Shown one piece after another: positions 14,501 to 27,100 of a stretch of DNA of 64,000 nucleotides; positions within the stretch are counted from its first letter, which is position 1, and the number at the start of each line of letters is the position of its first letter. The DNA lies in NCBI GenBank assembly GCA_030220185.1, contig JASPKZ010001233.1, positions 2,168,501 to 2,232,500 of the forward strand. Reading direction: 5' to 3'. The notes beneath the pieces are model-generated. The model ran no database searches. It was given only the letters and a program-made list of their open reading frames with translations, and had not been told where the DNA came from. Both the position numbers and the translations under genes were made by a program. This stretch comes from Diploptera punctata (lineage: Eukaryota > Arthropoda > Insecta > Blattodea > Blaberidae).

Positions 14501-17500
14501 CGCGCGATATTACACCGATTCTCCTGTTCTTCCATTTTAATTCTTTGGTAGACTCTATCAAATTCCTCTTCTCCGTGTATACCGAAAACATAATCGAAGT
14601 GTTCAAGGTCTGACATCTGGATAAAGCAGCAAGGTACGCGGCAAGGTTTCAAACTACATCGGATACCATCGGTTCCCATCGGGTTGCTCACGATTCGCTC
14701 TCTGCAAAGTCACCTCGCCAAGAAACGTCTTTGGATGCAACTTTCTCAGCAGAGAAAGTTGTATCCAAATTCGTTTTTGCGTACTCAAAAATCTGTTCAT
14801 GCGATAATAATTGTTGAAATTCCTAAGCTAGGTGACTTAGCAGAGAAACAAATCGTGAGCAACCCGATGGGAACCGATGGTAACCGACGTAGTTTGAAAC
14901 CTTGCCGCGTACCTTGCTGTTTTATCCAAGATGTCGGACCTTGAAGACTTCGATCATGTTTTCGGTATACGCGGAGAAGAGGAATTTGATAGTCTACCAA
15001 AGAATTAAACCGGAAGAACAGGAGAATCGGCGTAATATTGCGCAACGCAGACATCATCGTATACGGTATTATTTGCGGGACGCAAGCGTAAATGCGTTCC
15101 TCTAGCAGATGAAAATAACGGAAGTGGTTTTATCGTTGAGAATTCTGGGTAATTTCTTGCCAATATTACGAAAACGACGACTTTCATGCATGACCAGTTA
15201 GAGGGTAGCTAATTCGATCTTTGCACTTGCTCACGGTAAGTCAGCTCACCAGTGATTGGAAGTAATTTGAGTAGAGACTAATGTATTTGCATGCGGCCTT
15301 AAATGTCTGTTTTAGGTCTTGTGTGTAGGAATTTACTTATAGCAATTGATATTACCTGATAGAGAGTCTCATCGTCCCAATGTGGATTTACTTGTGAAAG
15401 TGCAACAGCTGCACGATTGTGTTCTCTTGCCATTAGTGTGTGCATGCACGTCAGCACAAGCTGCTCATTCACTCGAATTTCACCTGAAATGATATTATAA
15501 CTATCTTTAATAGATAAGCCCAAAAGAACAACAAAATTGGAATCAAGCAATGAAAGCCTACAATTTTTCATTAACTTTTTTTTTCTATGTTGAGTTGTTT
15601 TTGACTCACCTCATACATCGTAACTCCCTCGCAGACTCGAGTTTCGTCACTGCATTTGTGACATTCTCAATGCTGTATCACGTTCACAACTGACGTACAA
15701 TGGCCTCTTCTCCTGCAGTTGTGAACGTGATACAGCATTGAGAATGTCACAAATGCAGTGACGAAACTCGAGTCTGCGAGGGAGTTAAGAAGTATGAGGT
15801 GAGTCAAAAAACAACTCAACATAAATTAAAATAAACCTCATGGTGTTATTTCCTACCTACATAACTTTACATTAACTTTTTTTACTAAATCTGGTTTCCC
15901 ATAAAGATCATGTAGCTCACTGTTGTGTAGTGTTTTCCATTTGCCGACTCTTCATCCCTCTGTGGTCCAAAAAAATTCCTAAGAACTTTATTCTCAAGTA
16001 CTCATATCTTTTCACCTCCCTTAAATAAAAGTCAGTGTTTCACAACCATATAACTGGAAGAATAACAGTTTTATATATTTTTAATTTAATGTTTTTTGAA
16101 GAAATTCAAGTGTTAAGAGTTCCTGTAATGTGTAATAGTGTTTTCTAATATAAGTTAATTAGAATCAGTTATATATTTTTATTGAGTACTAGAATGTGTT
16201 TTTATCTTTAGTTGTGAATAAGTGAAAAGAAAAATACTTATAAATTTATATTGTAATTGTTTTTAGATACCCTGTATGGCTGAAAATGAAATAGACCAAA
16301 CATGGTGATCACTAGTCAATTTTTAATTTCGGATTTCAGGTAAACTCCCACTTTGTATAGTCGGATTTCGCTGATTTTTGGATGATACCTACCTCAGTTA
16401 TTTTAATAGTACGTATTGAGTTTCGTTATGAAAAACCGAACATTCTGATCGGTAGAGATATTTTTAAATTTTCGTTTCAGGTGAACTCCTACACGTAATA
16501 GTTTTAGAGAATAATATATAGTGGTTAAACACTCGCCGTATCTGAAAATCTGTATGTACAAAATTTCAAGTAAATCGATCAACTATTTTTCGAGTTTTGC
16601 AAGCACAAACATATGTAGGCTGAATTTTATATAGGCTACTAGGGAATTGAATAAGCTGCTATAACATTACAAAAAATCATTTAGGCTATTTTGATATTAC
16701 GAACTTCATTTGTAGTCTCCTGCCAAGTCAACTATATGTTGTCAAGTCCTTGGAAGAGACGCTCTTCATCTGCAGCACCATTTCTGGATATCTCTCTCAT
16801 CTGATCGATCTACAGTTTTCTGTATATCAACTCTTGATTTAAATCGAATGCCTCGTAGAAGTTCTTTGATCGTTGTGATTAAGTTATAGTCTGGATAATT
16901 TGGTGTATGTTCGAATATTTCCCAATTCCCAAGTTCTTTGATCATTGTGAATAAGTTATAGTCTGAAATCGAATGCCTCGTAGAAGTTCTTTGATGATTG
17001 TGAATAAGTTATAGTCTGGATAATTTGGTGCATGTTCAAATATTTCCCAATTCCCAAGTTCTTTGATCGAATAAGTTATAGTCTGAAATCGAATGCCTCG
17101 TGAATAAGTTATAGTCTGGAGAATTTGGTGTATGTTCGAATATTTCCCAATTCCACCTTCTAAACAAATTATACTGAACATTTTAAAGGCAGTATTACTT
17201 ACTGAATGTGAGAAACAGTGAATGTATTCACAAAATATTGCTATTTCAAGACTTTCAATATTACAGATTTATACAACAAAGACTACTTAACAACTTACTA
17301 CAAGATTACAATGGTCACAATTATTACAATGGTCACAATTATTACAATGGTCACTGATTTACAACAATGATTTCATTACTTAAACAATGCCCCAGTATAA
17401 ATATGGGCTATGTTTCACCTTTTTTTTTACGACTGTCACCCCTTAAAAAAATTGGTATTTGAAAATGGCGAACAATACATACCTCCCTCAAAGCAGTACA

Positions 17501-20500
17501 TAGATCTGTTAGGACGAGTACAACCTTCATCTGGAATATCTAACTTCAATGGCAACAAGTCCTTCAGTCCGTACTCATTAAATACTGGATTCATACGCAT
17601 CAGACCTCCATATCCTGCTCTCAAATGCCTGCAAAATAAAGTTGTATTCTGTTGTATTACATTAATGTTGGGAAGGAAACATTATGAGGTATAAACATTG
17701 TAATTTTCAGAGAACATTTTTTGACAACTGACCTCATCAATTTCGTGTTTTTCACGATACTGCTGTTTCAAACGTAAAATTTCATCATTCTGGAAGTTAA
17801 TGATCTAATGCTGGTGACGTGATTAGGTTTTGAAACTGCAGTATTGTGAAAAACACGAAATTTATGAGATGAGTTAAATAATATCTCTCTAAAATACAAT
17901 TAAGAATATCTACATCTAAAACAAAAATATTAGCTCTGAAAGGAAAATGTGCAATAAAAACAAAAATAGTGATAAACTTCTTCTTCTTCACGGTTTAGGC
18001 TTATCTACTAGCCTGTTCTGGCTCCAAATTGCTGATCTTTCCATCTTTTCCTTGGTCTTCCCAAGCTTCTTGTTCTTCGTGGTGAATAGTTGTATGCTGT
18101 TTTTGGTATTCTATTCTCAGTCATCCTTGCCAAGTGTTCTTTCCAGTTTGTTCTGTATTTCTCTATTGTTGAGTTTAATTCCTCTACTTTTAGTTGTTGT
18201 CTTATTTCTGTGTTATGTTTTTTTTGTCTGTTCTTTGATATCCTGCTATTTGTCTGAGGAATTTAATTTCAGCAGCTTGTATTCTGACAGATTGTTGTGT
18301 TGTCACTGTCCATGTTTCGGAACCATAAGTAATAATAGGAACTGCCATTGTCTTGCATAATGTCATTATAGAGTCTTCCCTGGCTTTATTTTTCAAAGTT
18401 CTTTTTAGTGTTCCTGTTATATAATTAAACTTATTTAGTTTGTTATTTATATCTGTTTCCACTGTGTATGATATTTCGCAACCTAGGAAGTTATATCTTA
18501 CCACTTGTTCTATTGGTTTATTTTCTAATATTATCTTTGTCCGAACTTCATGAGCGCCCTTGAAGGCCATTGTTTTTTATTTTTCTGATGATATTTCCAT
18601 GTTGTATTTTTTTGATATGTCATTTTGTTTATATAGCATACTTTGTAGTTCGTCTTCTGTTTTTGCTATTTAAACTCTGGTCATCTGCAAAGGCTACTGT
18701 TTTTATTACTATATTTCCTAAGTTAATTCCCCCAGTCGTCATTTGCTTCCATGATTTTATCATGTCGTCAAAATAAATGTTAAAAAGCGTGGTTGATAGT
18801 GGACAACCTTGTCTAACTCCTCCTGTTATATGTACTGGTTCCCTTTGATTTATTTTTATTTTTGTTTTCTCATACATTTTCTTAATTACTGCTATCAAGT
18901 GTAGTAGAATTCCTTTTTCACTTAATATGTTCCATAATGTTGGTCTAGACACTTTATCAAAGGCCTTCTTATAATCTATAAAGAGGATGTGCGTCTCTAA
19001 GTTGAATTCTCTTCGCTTCTCTATTATTTGTTTTAAAGTGAATACGTCGTCTGTGCAGCTTTTTCCTTTCTTAAATCCTGTCTGCTCTTCTGATATTATT
19101 GGATCTATTATGGTTGTTAATCTTTGGTTGATCATTTTTGCATATATTTTGTATGCTGCACATAGTAAGCTTATGCCTCTATAGTTTTCTGGCTTTGTTT
19201 TATCGCCTTTTTTAAATATTGAGATTATTTTTCCAATTTTCCATTCTTCTGGTATTGTATTTTGTTTCCAGCACTTGTTATAGAATTTTAATAATCTTTC
19301 TTGAAAATTCTTTGGAGCATTTTTTATCAGTTCTATGTTTATATTGTCTATTCCGCATGCTTTATTATTTTTACATTTCTTTAATGTGATAAACAATGTA
19401 ATTATAGACCAAGTTCATAATTTATATATTTGGGATGTCATTTAGGTAATGACAGAAATTTAGATAAACACACTAAAATACAACGATTAAATTATCTATG
19501 TGGCACAATTAAACGTACTTTATTGAATAAAACTAGAAAATAAACTATTTTAAAATTTTACAAAGTATTGTCAGTTCCATCTCTTATCTATGGATGTGAA
19601 ACCTGGACATTAACAAAGGCAGATGGTAAACAAATAGAGGCTTCTGAAATGAAGATGTTGAGAGCAATAGCAGGATACCAAAGGACCGGTAAAAAGAAAA
19701 ACGAAGATACAAGAACAGAACTTAATATACTCGTATTTAATCTCTGTGAAATAATAAAATATCAAAATGCTTACCTTCAGCACGTATTACGAATGAATGA
19801 ACAGCGCATACCAAGATAAATGTATAATTATAAACCAAAAGGGAGAAGATTGTTGGGAAGACCATTGAAGAGATGGAAGGACCAATTCGACCTATAATGA
19901 GATCGGAACAGGCCATTGGGCTTAATCCTTGTTGTTGATGACGATGATGATGAGTTCTCAAAAAATGTTCTCCGTTGAATTCCAATGTATTCTGTTTTTT
20001 TTGACAATACCTTGATTTCTTTCCAACTCTTCCCTAACTCTTCTGCCTGATTTCTGACTGTACTATAGACCCACCATGTGTATTTACGGTGTGTTGCAGG
20101 TTTATGCAACCATTAGTTTTCGAATAATTTTCATTATTAAGACTAAAACAAATATGTTTATAATCTAAAGAGCTCTTAACATGTTGTTTCCAACATTAGA
20201 ATAAACCGTGAAATGGAGTAGTTGCAAATTATAGTGCATCAGAATCGCAAATAGCATGCAACAAATCGTTTTCTGTATATCATATAAATTTGGTTCTAAT
20301 TAGAGAATACCTTTCGACACTGAGGACATGTACAGCCTTTGAAATAATTGATGACGCTTAAATAATTTTTACTTCCAGAACGAAGCCATTGCGCATGATC
20401 AGAGATCAGTTACTTGGTTTCACAAGTGCACAACTATTTTTTAAAATAAAATCCGTTATATTTCGTTGTGTGTTCTGCAAGTGAAAATAATTTCGCGTAA

Positions 20501-23500
20501 ATACGTAGTGCGATAAATGCGTTAAATAAAACAAAGCAAAACAAATAAAAGAAAACAAACACAATTAATTGAAATAAGGAAAAGAGAGGTAGAAAAAAAA
20601 AACATGACGGTGGAATCGAACATGCGACTTCATGCATGGGAAACAGACATTCCCTTCACTAGACGGCAACCGTCCCTGCTAGAAACACCAATCTCGTTCG
20701 AAAATGTCGTTGAATAACAATTACAGATTGATGAACATGATAATCGAGAACACAGATGCTCGCCTATCCGCTATACGAGCCATTTTCTCACTTTCAACAA
20801 TACGCAAAGTTTATCATCATCATCATCATCGTCCTTTCAAGTATTAGGCCCAGTGGCCCGTTACGGTCTCCTGCCATCTCCGAAAAGGTCGACCCACAGA
20901 TCTTCTGCGTCGAGGAATGTAGTGAAGAATTTGTTTTGGTATTCTGTGACGATCCATGCGCTGAATATGAGCTAGCCAATTGTTTCTATATTCTTGGATG
21001 TATTCAGATATAGGTACTATGTTTAACTCTCTGGCTATTGTTGAATTTCTTTGGTGGTCTAGAAGGCTATAACCTGCAGTTCGTCGCAGAAATTTCATCT
21101 CTGTGGCTGTAATATGACGATCATCCTGAGTTCTGATGGTCCAAGCTTCACTGCCATAACAGATTATGGGTCTAGCGAGAATTTTATAGATTTTCATTCT
21201 TGTGTGTCTCTGCACTTTTGATGGTTTAAAAACTTGGTTGATAATTCCTAAAGCTTTATTATAGTTTTGTATTTTAAAGGATATATCACATTCCTCATTA
21301 TAAGTTAGATTATATCCTAAGTATTTAAATGAATTAACTTGCTCTAATATTGAATTCTGAATACAAATTTTACTTCTTACTGGGAATTTCCCTTGAAAGG
21401 CCATAACTTTAGATTTTGTTGTTGATATTTCCATGTTAAATCGTTGGGCTATTATATTAAGATGATGAGTGGAATATTGTAATTAATCTTCATTATTGCC
21501 GAAAAGAGCCTGATCATCTGCATATAAGAGTGTGTCTAAAATTGTGTGTCTTGAGAGAGGAATATTACCATGAACTGTCAATCTCCAGTGTCTGATGATA
21601 GCATTAATGTATACATTAAATAGAAGTGGACAATACGCAATGTTGTAGGCCTATGTAATTATACGTTATTGTTGCCAACTGTGATAGTATAACCACAATT
21701 TTTTGAGTTTCTTTTTCCATTAGTACTAGTTTCATGTTTGTAAGTTTATTTAAATGAAAGTTACACGTGTTCGAAACACGAAAGAGCATTTGTGGGAACT
21801 CTGTATATTCCGATCTTACTTCCGGGCGATTTCTAAGCCGGCTGTAAAGTTATAAATAGCATATCTTTACTGTTAAATCTCTTTGGGCTTCGGAAAAATC
21901 AATAACAGATGATTGTATGAGAAATGACTATTAACAATAATGCAGATTCATTATATAACATTTAATTTTTTTAGAGCAATAGAACTAACTTTTTTTTGGG
22001 TAATTTTTGAAGTTGTTTTCTTTTGACATTTCTTGCTGTACCATATCGATCGTAAATTGTTGAATCGATATCCTTGTCAAAGAAGTTAATTTTCGGAGAT
22101 ATCTCTCATTGCAAACAGGAAGAGGCAAAATTATCAACAGGAAGAGGCAAAATTATCGGTCTATGAGTTAAATAGTCATCATATTCATCATCATCATCGA
22201 CCTCAAGGATTAAGCCTTCTAGCTGTTCCGTCTCAAAGTACTTGTTCACGCCATTTCTTCAATAGTTGGCCTATATTCCTTTTGCCTTTTGGATTATAGT
22301 GTTAGGACAGCCTTCAATATACTCGAGTCTGGCATTCGTTGAATGTGATCTCTTCAGTTTGTTCTTAATTTTTTAAACTAGGCCTATACATGTAATTTAT
22401 TCTATGTTTGATTCTTCTCTAATATCTATATTCCTTTTGTGGTCTAGTAATTTATAATCTGCTAAATATCGGAGGAATCTCATTTCTGATGATTCAATTT
22501 GTCTTAACTGGTCTGATATTATGATCAAGCATTCAAAATATGACTTTTTATATATTTAAAAGTTTTTGTCATTATTTTTAAGACTTCTGTCTCATCTTTA
22601 CATGTATTCATTTGGTCCTCTTATGCAAGATTAGGTCTAGACCAGGCCTATATCTAATTATTTTAAACATAGGTAATTAGCCTATAGTTATTTATTTTAA
22701 ATATGTTATGAACATTATTATAATGATTATATATATATATTTAATTATTCAGGATTGTTTCTGTTAGTATATACACGGTTATCCTCAACCAAAATATAGG
22801 CCTACATTTTTTTTTTTCTTTCACACTTCTCGATCTTGTGTGTCTGCTTCTGTCATATTTCTCTTCTTCATGTTGTCTTGAATTCCTTTTATCCACGTTG
22901 ATTTTGGTCTACCACGTTTCCCTCTTCCAGGAGGTATCCATTTCAATACTTCTTTGTTTGTTTCTGTGTCCCTTCTTCTCATTATATATCCATACCATCT
23001 TAGTTGGATTTCTTCAATCTCTTTAACAATAACCTTTTCTACATTAATAATTTCTCTTGTATTATTTTCTATTTTGTCTAATTTTGATATTCTTGCCGAT
23101 CTTCTTAAAAAGTCAATTTCTGTGACTAATAATTTATTTCTGTATTTTTGCTTCAACTTCCATGTTATAGGCTATATATATGTGTTATAATTAAATTTTT
23201 GACATTGAGCAATGCAAGCTTATATGACATGATAAGAAAAACAAATGCCTGGACGGGATTCGAACCCGGAACTCTGGGTCGGTACCCCAGCGTGTTATCC
23301 ATTAGACCACCAGGCGAATCCAATTCAAACACTTATTCTTCTTATATATATATATATTCTCCATTATTACTAGATGTCGCGAGAACTCGGTCTTTACTGC
23401 CACCTAGTAGCTGACTATAACAAGTAAGCAAATTAAAGAGAATATTTTTACATTATAGCAGTGACGCTTTATCAATGTTATAATTAAATTTTTGACATTG

Positions 23501-24066
23501 AGCAATGCAAGCTTATATGACATGATAAGAAAAATAAATGCCTGGACGGGATTCGAACCCGGAACTCTGGGGTACAGACCCAGAGTTCCGGGTTCGAATC
23601 CCGTCCAGGCATTTATTTTTCTTATCATGTCATATATATATAATACATATATAAGAAAAATAAGTGTTTGAATTGGATTCGCCTGGTAGTGTAATGGATA
23701 TCACGCTGAGGTACTGACTCAGAGATCCGGGTTCGAATCCCGTCCAGGCATTTATTTTTCTTATCATACCATATTAAGCTTGCATTGCTCAATGTTAAAG
23801 ATTTAATTATAACATCGATAAAGCGTCACTGCTATAAAGTAAAATAAATATTCTCTTTAATTTGCTTACTTGATATAGTCAGCTACTAGATGGCAGTGAA
23901 GACAGTGTTCTCGCGACATCTAGTAATAATGGAGAGTATAATACATATATAAGAAAAATAAGTGTTTGAATTGGATTCGCCTGGTAGTGTAATGGATATC
24001 ACGCTGAGGTACAGACTCAGAGATCCGGGTTCGAATCCCGTCCAGGCATTTATTTTTCTTATCATA

Positions 24067-24112
<46 letters not shown>

Positions 24113-27100
24113 CTAAAAAATGCTATATACAAACTTTGGACTTTGAAAGTTGTAGAGGTGGTAAAACAAAAATATTTTGTTATGTATGTGAAAAAAAATT
24201 GATAGATTCTCCGTTTACCCGCTAGGGGTCCTTTAAGGGTTTGACGCTTGACTGCCCTTGGACACCGTTCACTGTACTTTTGAGTGCTTCGTATGCAACA
24301 TGTTGGTATTGGTTGATATTGGAAGGTTATCTTTACTGCCACCTGTGTCCATGTCCCTGGATAAACACTTAGGCCTACAGTAATTATTTATGCAACATCC
24401 ACAATAGCCAAGCCTGGGAGTTTGTGAATCCTAAGATAACTCGTGTATTCCATCATCAACACAGATTTACAATAAATGCGTGACTGGTATTGTTCACGAC
24501 CATATGATTGCGCTGTATCTTCTGACTAACCGACTTGGTGGAGGAAATTACCGTATCTTTCTTTGTGAAATCATCCACCCTACAATGACCACTAGCGGGG
24601 AAACGGAGAACCTGTCAATTTTTCTTTCACATAACACAATAATTTTCTTTTACCTCTTCTACAAACTCTCAAAGTTTGTATAAGGATTTTTTTTTCACCT
24701 GAATAAGAATTTAACAATGGAATGCAGACATAACAGCAATACAGGAAATAAGATTGCTATGTGAAGGAGTTATCGAGAAGAAATAGTGCACAATTTTTTA
24801 TAATGTAAATTTGAAAGAAAAATGAACGTGGGACGATCGAGAGTGCGATGGATGGATGAAATTTAGTAGGATCTGAGGAAGCTGAGAATATGGGGTGGTG
24901 GCTGGTTGATAGAGACAGAGATGCCTGGAAGAGGGTTCTGAGGGAAGCCGAGGCTTGAATGGGGCTGTAGAGCTGCTGCTGATGATGATAGATGAATATT
25001 TATAGATGGAAGAATATGTCAGGAGCGATGTGTTTGACACTCAAAATGAGAGAATGCAAATGTTTATTTGTTTTAATCATCATCATCATAGTACATTCAC
25101 GAATTTAGGCCATTTGTTGACCTGTTTCGGCCTCAAGAGAAACACCATCCAGAAGTTTTTTGAGTGGACGTCCTGGTCTTCTTCTTCCTGCAGGTTGATA
25201 TCTTAACATTTGTTAGGGTATTCTGTGATCTTCCATTCGATGAACATGTTGCATCCATCTTGACTTATAATCAGAAATTTTGTTTTCTAAAGGTTCTATG
25301 TGTAATTCTTCTAAGATGTCTTTATTTTTTTTGTGATCTAGTAAGCGTGTATCCTGCAGTCCTCCGAAGGTCTAAGTCTCTGTATATCCTTCTGTTTTAA
25401 CATCCATACTTCGCTACCATACAAAGGAGTTGGAAGGGCCAGTGTTTTATACAATTTTAGTCTTGAATGTTTTTGGACTAACTGTGGCTTGAAGATAGAT
25501 TTTATTAACCCTAAAATTCTTAAAAATTTAGATATTTTTACATCCTTTTCTTCTTCATTTGAGATATTGCATCCTAGATATGTAAAATTGTTCAAAATTT
25601 TGTTTTAATTGTTGCAATAAAGATGGCGCGGTGTTGTAAAATTTGCAGAGACCCGCTCAATGCTCGTCTTTGATAATGGTTGACGGTATTTTAAATGTTT
25701 TTCAGAACGAAGTAAAGTGTTTTGTTATGGTGCGCCTTGCGCCTATCATCAGACCGATGACTTCTATATCCTCAGTTTATAAGAGTTGACACTTTTAAAC
25801 CTCCAGTAAGATTTTTAACATAAGTGCATAGAAACATAATTACCTGGCAAACTTTTCTGATGCTCCATATACTGTGTTTCCATCCAATACTCCTGGCAAT
25901 GTGTTGTACTGTGATCTTGAACCTGAAAGTAGTTCCATCAATTATTACACAAATCGATATTATTATTATTATTTATTATTATTATTATGTCGTAAAGTAA
26001 AGTAATCCCACTACAAGCCTCAGGAGGCCCTTGGGGTAGTAGAAGGTTAAGGCTCCCACTTTACTGGACAATCGGCACTTGATGTCAGCCGAGCTGTCAG
26101 CCCTGCGTGACGGCCGCCTTTACCCCAATACAAGCGTCTGGTACTCATTTCCGTTAGAGGCTGAGTTGATCCCTACAAGAAAAAAAAATGATATGCCAAT
26201 AGAAAGCAAAACCGGCATATACAAAACGATAGTTCGACCAGTTATCGTATATGGAGCAGAAACTAGGGCTGATACAACAAAAACTAAGCAAATAATAAGC
26301 ACGTGTGAAATGAAGATCTTAAGAACTGTCCTGGGAAAACATATTTGATAAGATACAAAACACAGAAATTAGGGACAAATGTCATATTCAAGACATAACC
26401 AAATTTATTATAGATAGATGAAAATATTGGAAAGGTCATATAGAAAGAATGGAAGACAACCGACTTGCAAAAAGAGCTAAAGAAGATAGACCAATGGACG
26501 AGAGAAGAACAAGAGAAAGACCAGCCAAGAGATGGATAGAGAGTGAATACACATCCAATACGTCTTCCTCCGAGGTGAGATTTTGGAAATAAACAGGATG
26601 AAAATCCTCTACAAATTATGAGTAAGTAGAAGAAGAAGAAGAAGAAATTAATAGGAAACATATATTTTTTAATTCAATGCCCCAGGTTGTCATTTCGACA
26701 TTTCTGGTGTTCTATCCTGGCATTGACTTAATTGTAACCCACTTCTGAAGTTGGGGCGCCTAAAAGGCGGAGTTAAGTTACCCTGATGATATTAAGGGTG
26801 ATAAATGATAATGAAGCGCCAGGAGAGTTCTTAACTTAAACTTAACCGAATTTCCAGACCATGGGCAACCACAGGAATGATTCCCTTCAAGGAAAAATCC
26901 CTATGGTTTGGCCGATCGAATCCGGGACCTCATGAACAGTAGTCAGAAACGCTGACCACTAGCCAGTGAGGCTGGTCTGAATAGTAAAAATTCAATAGTA
27001 GATTATTTTCCACTCATCCTCTGTATAGACCTAATCTAATTTCCCCAAATCATGGTTGATGTTATTCTCCTACTTCATTCTTGGTCTACCAACTAGGCGT

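Larger units (their letters stand above)
23185..24062. repeat. Nested foldbacks carrying three tRNA-like units
   Basis: Outer arms are near 23335-23490 and 23800-23940 (CAGTGACGCTTTATC and complement). Inner arms are around GACATTGAGCAATGCAAGCT (23200, 23497, and inverted at about 23776). tRNA-like units are at 23247-23315 (minus), 23681-23749 (plus) and 23979-24047 (plus), with a partial pair near 23540-23611. It resembles repeated insertion of the same tRNA-like foldback. Confidence 0.8.

Noticed and set aside
17947..18360. 137-residue hydrophobic plus-strand ORF (membrane protein)
   Set aside because: It is the antisense shadow of the LINE C-region encoded on the minus strand.
18629..19396. 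255-residue ORF as a host gene
   Set aside because: It is the reverse transcriptase palm of an RTE-like LINE with a frameshift before its C-region.
23247..24047. A cluster of real tRNA genes
   Set aside because: Conserved element flanks, nested palindromes and unlikely A-starting anticodon triplets (ACC, ACT, ACA) favour tRNA-derived repeats; tRNAscan-SE would settle it.
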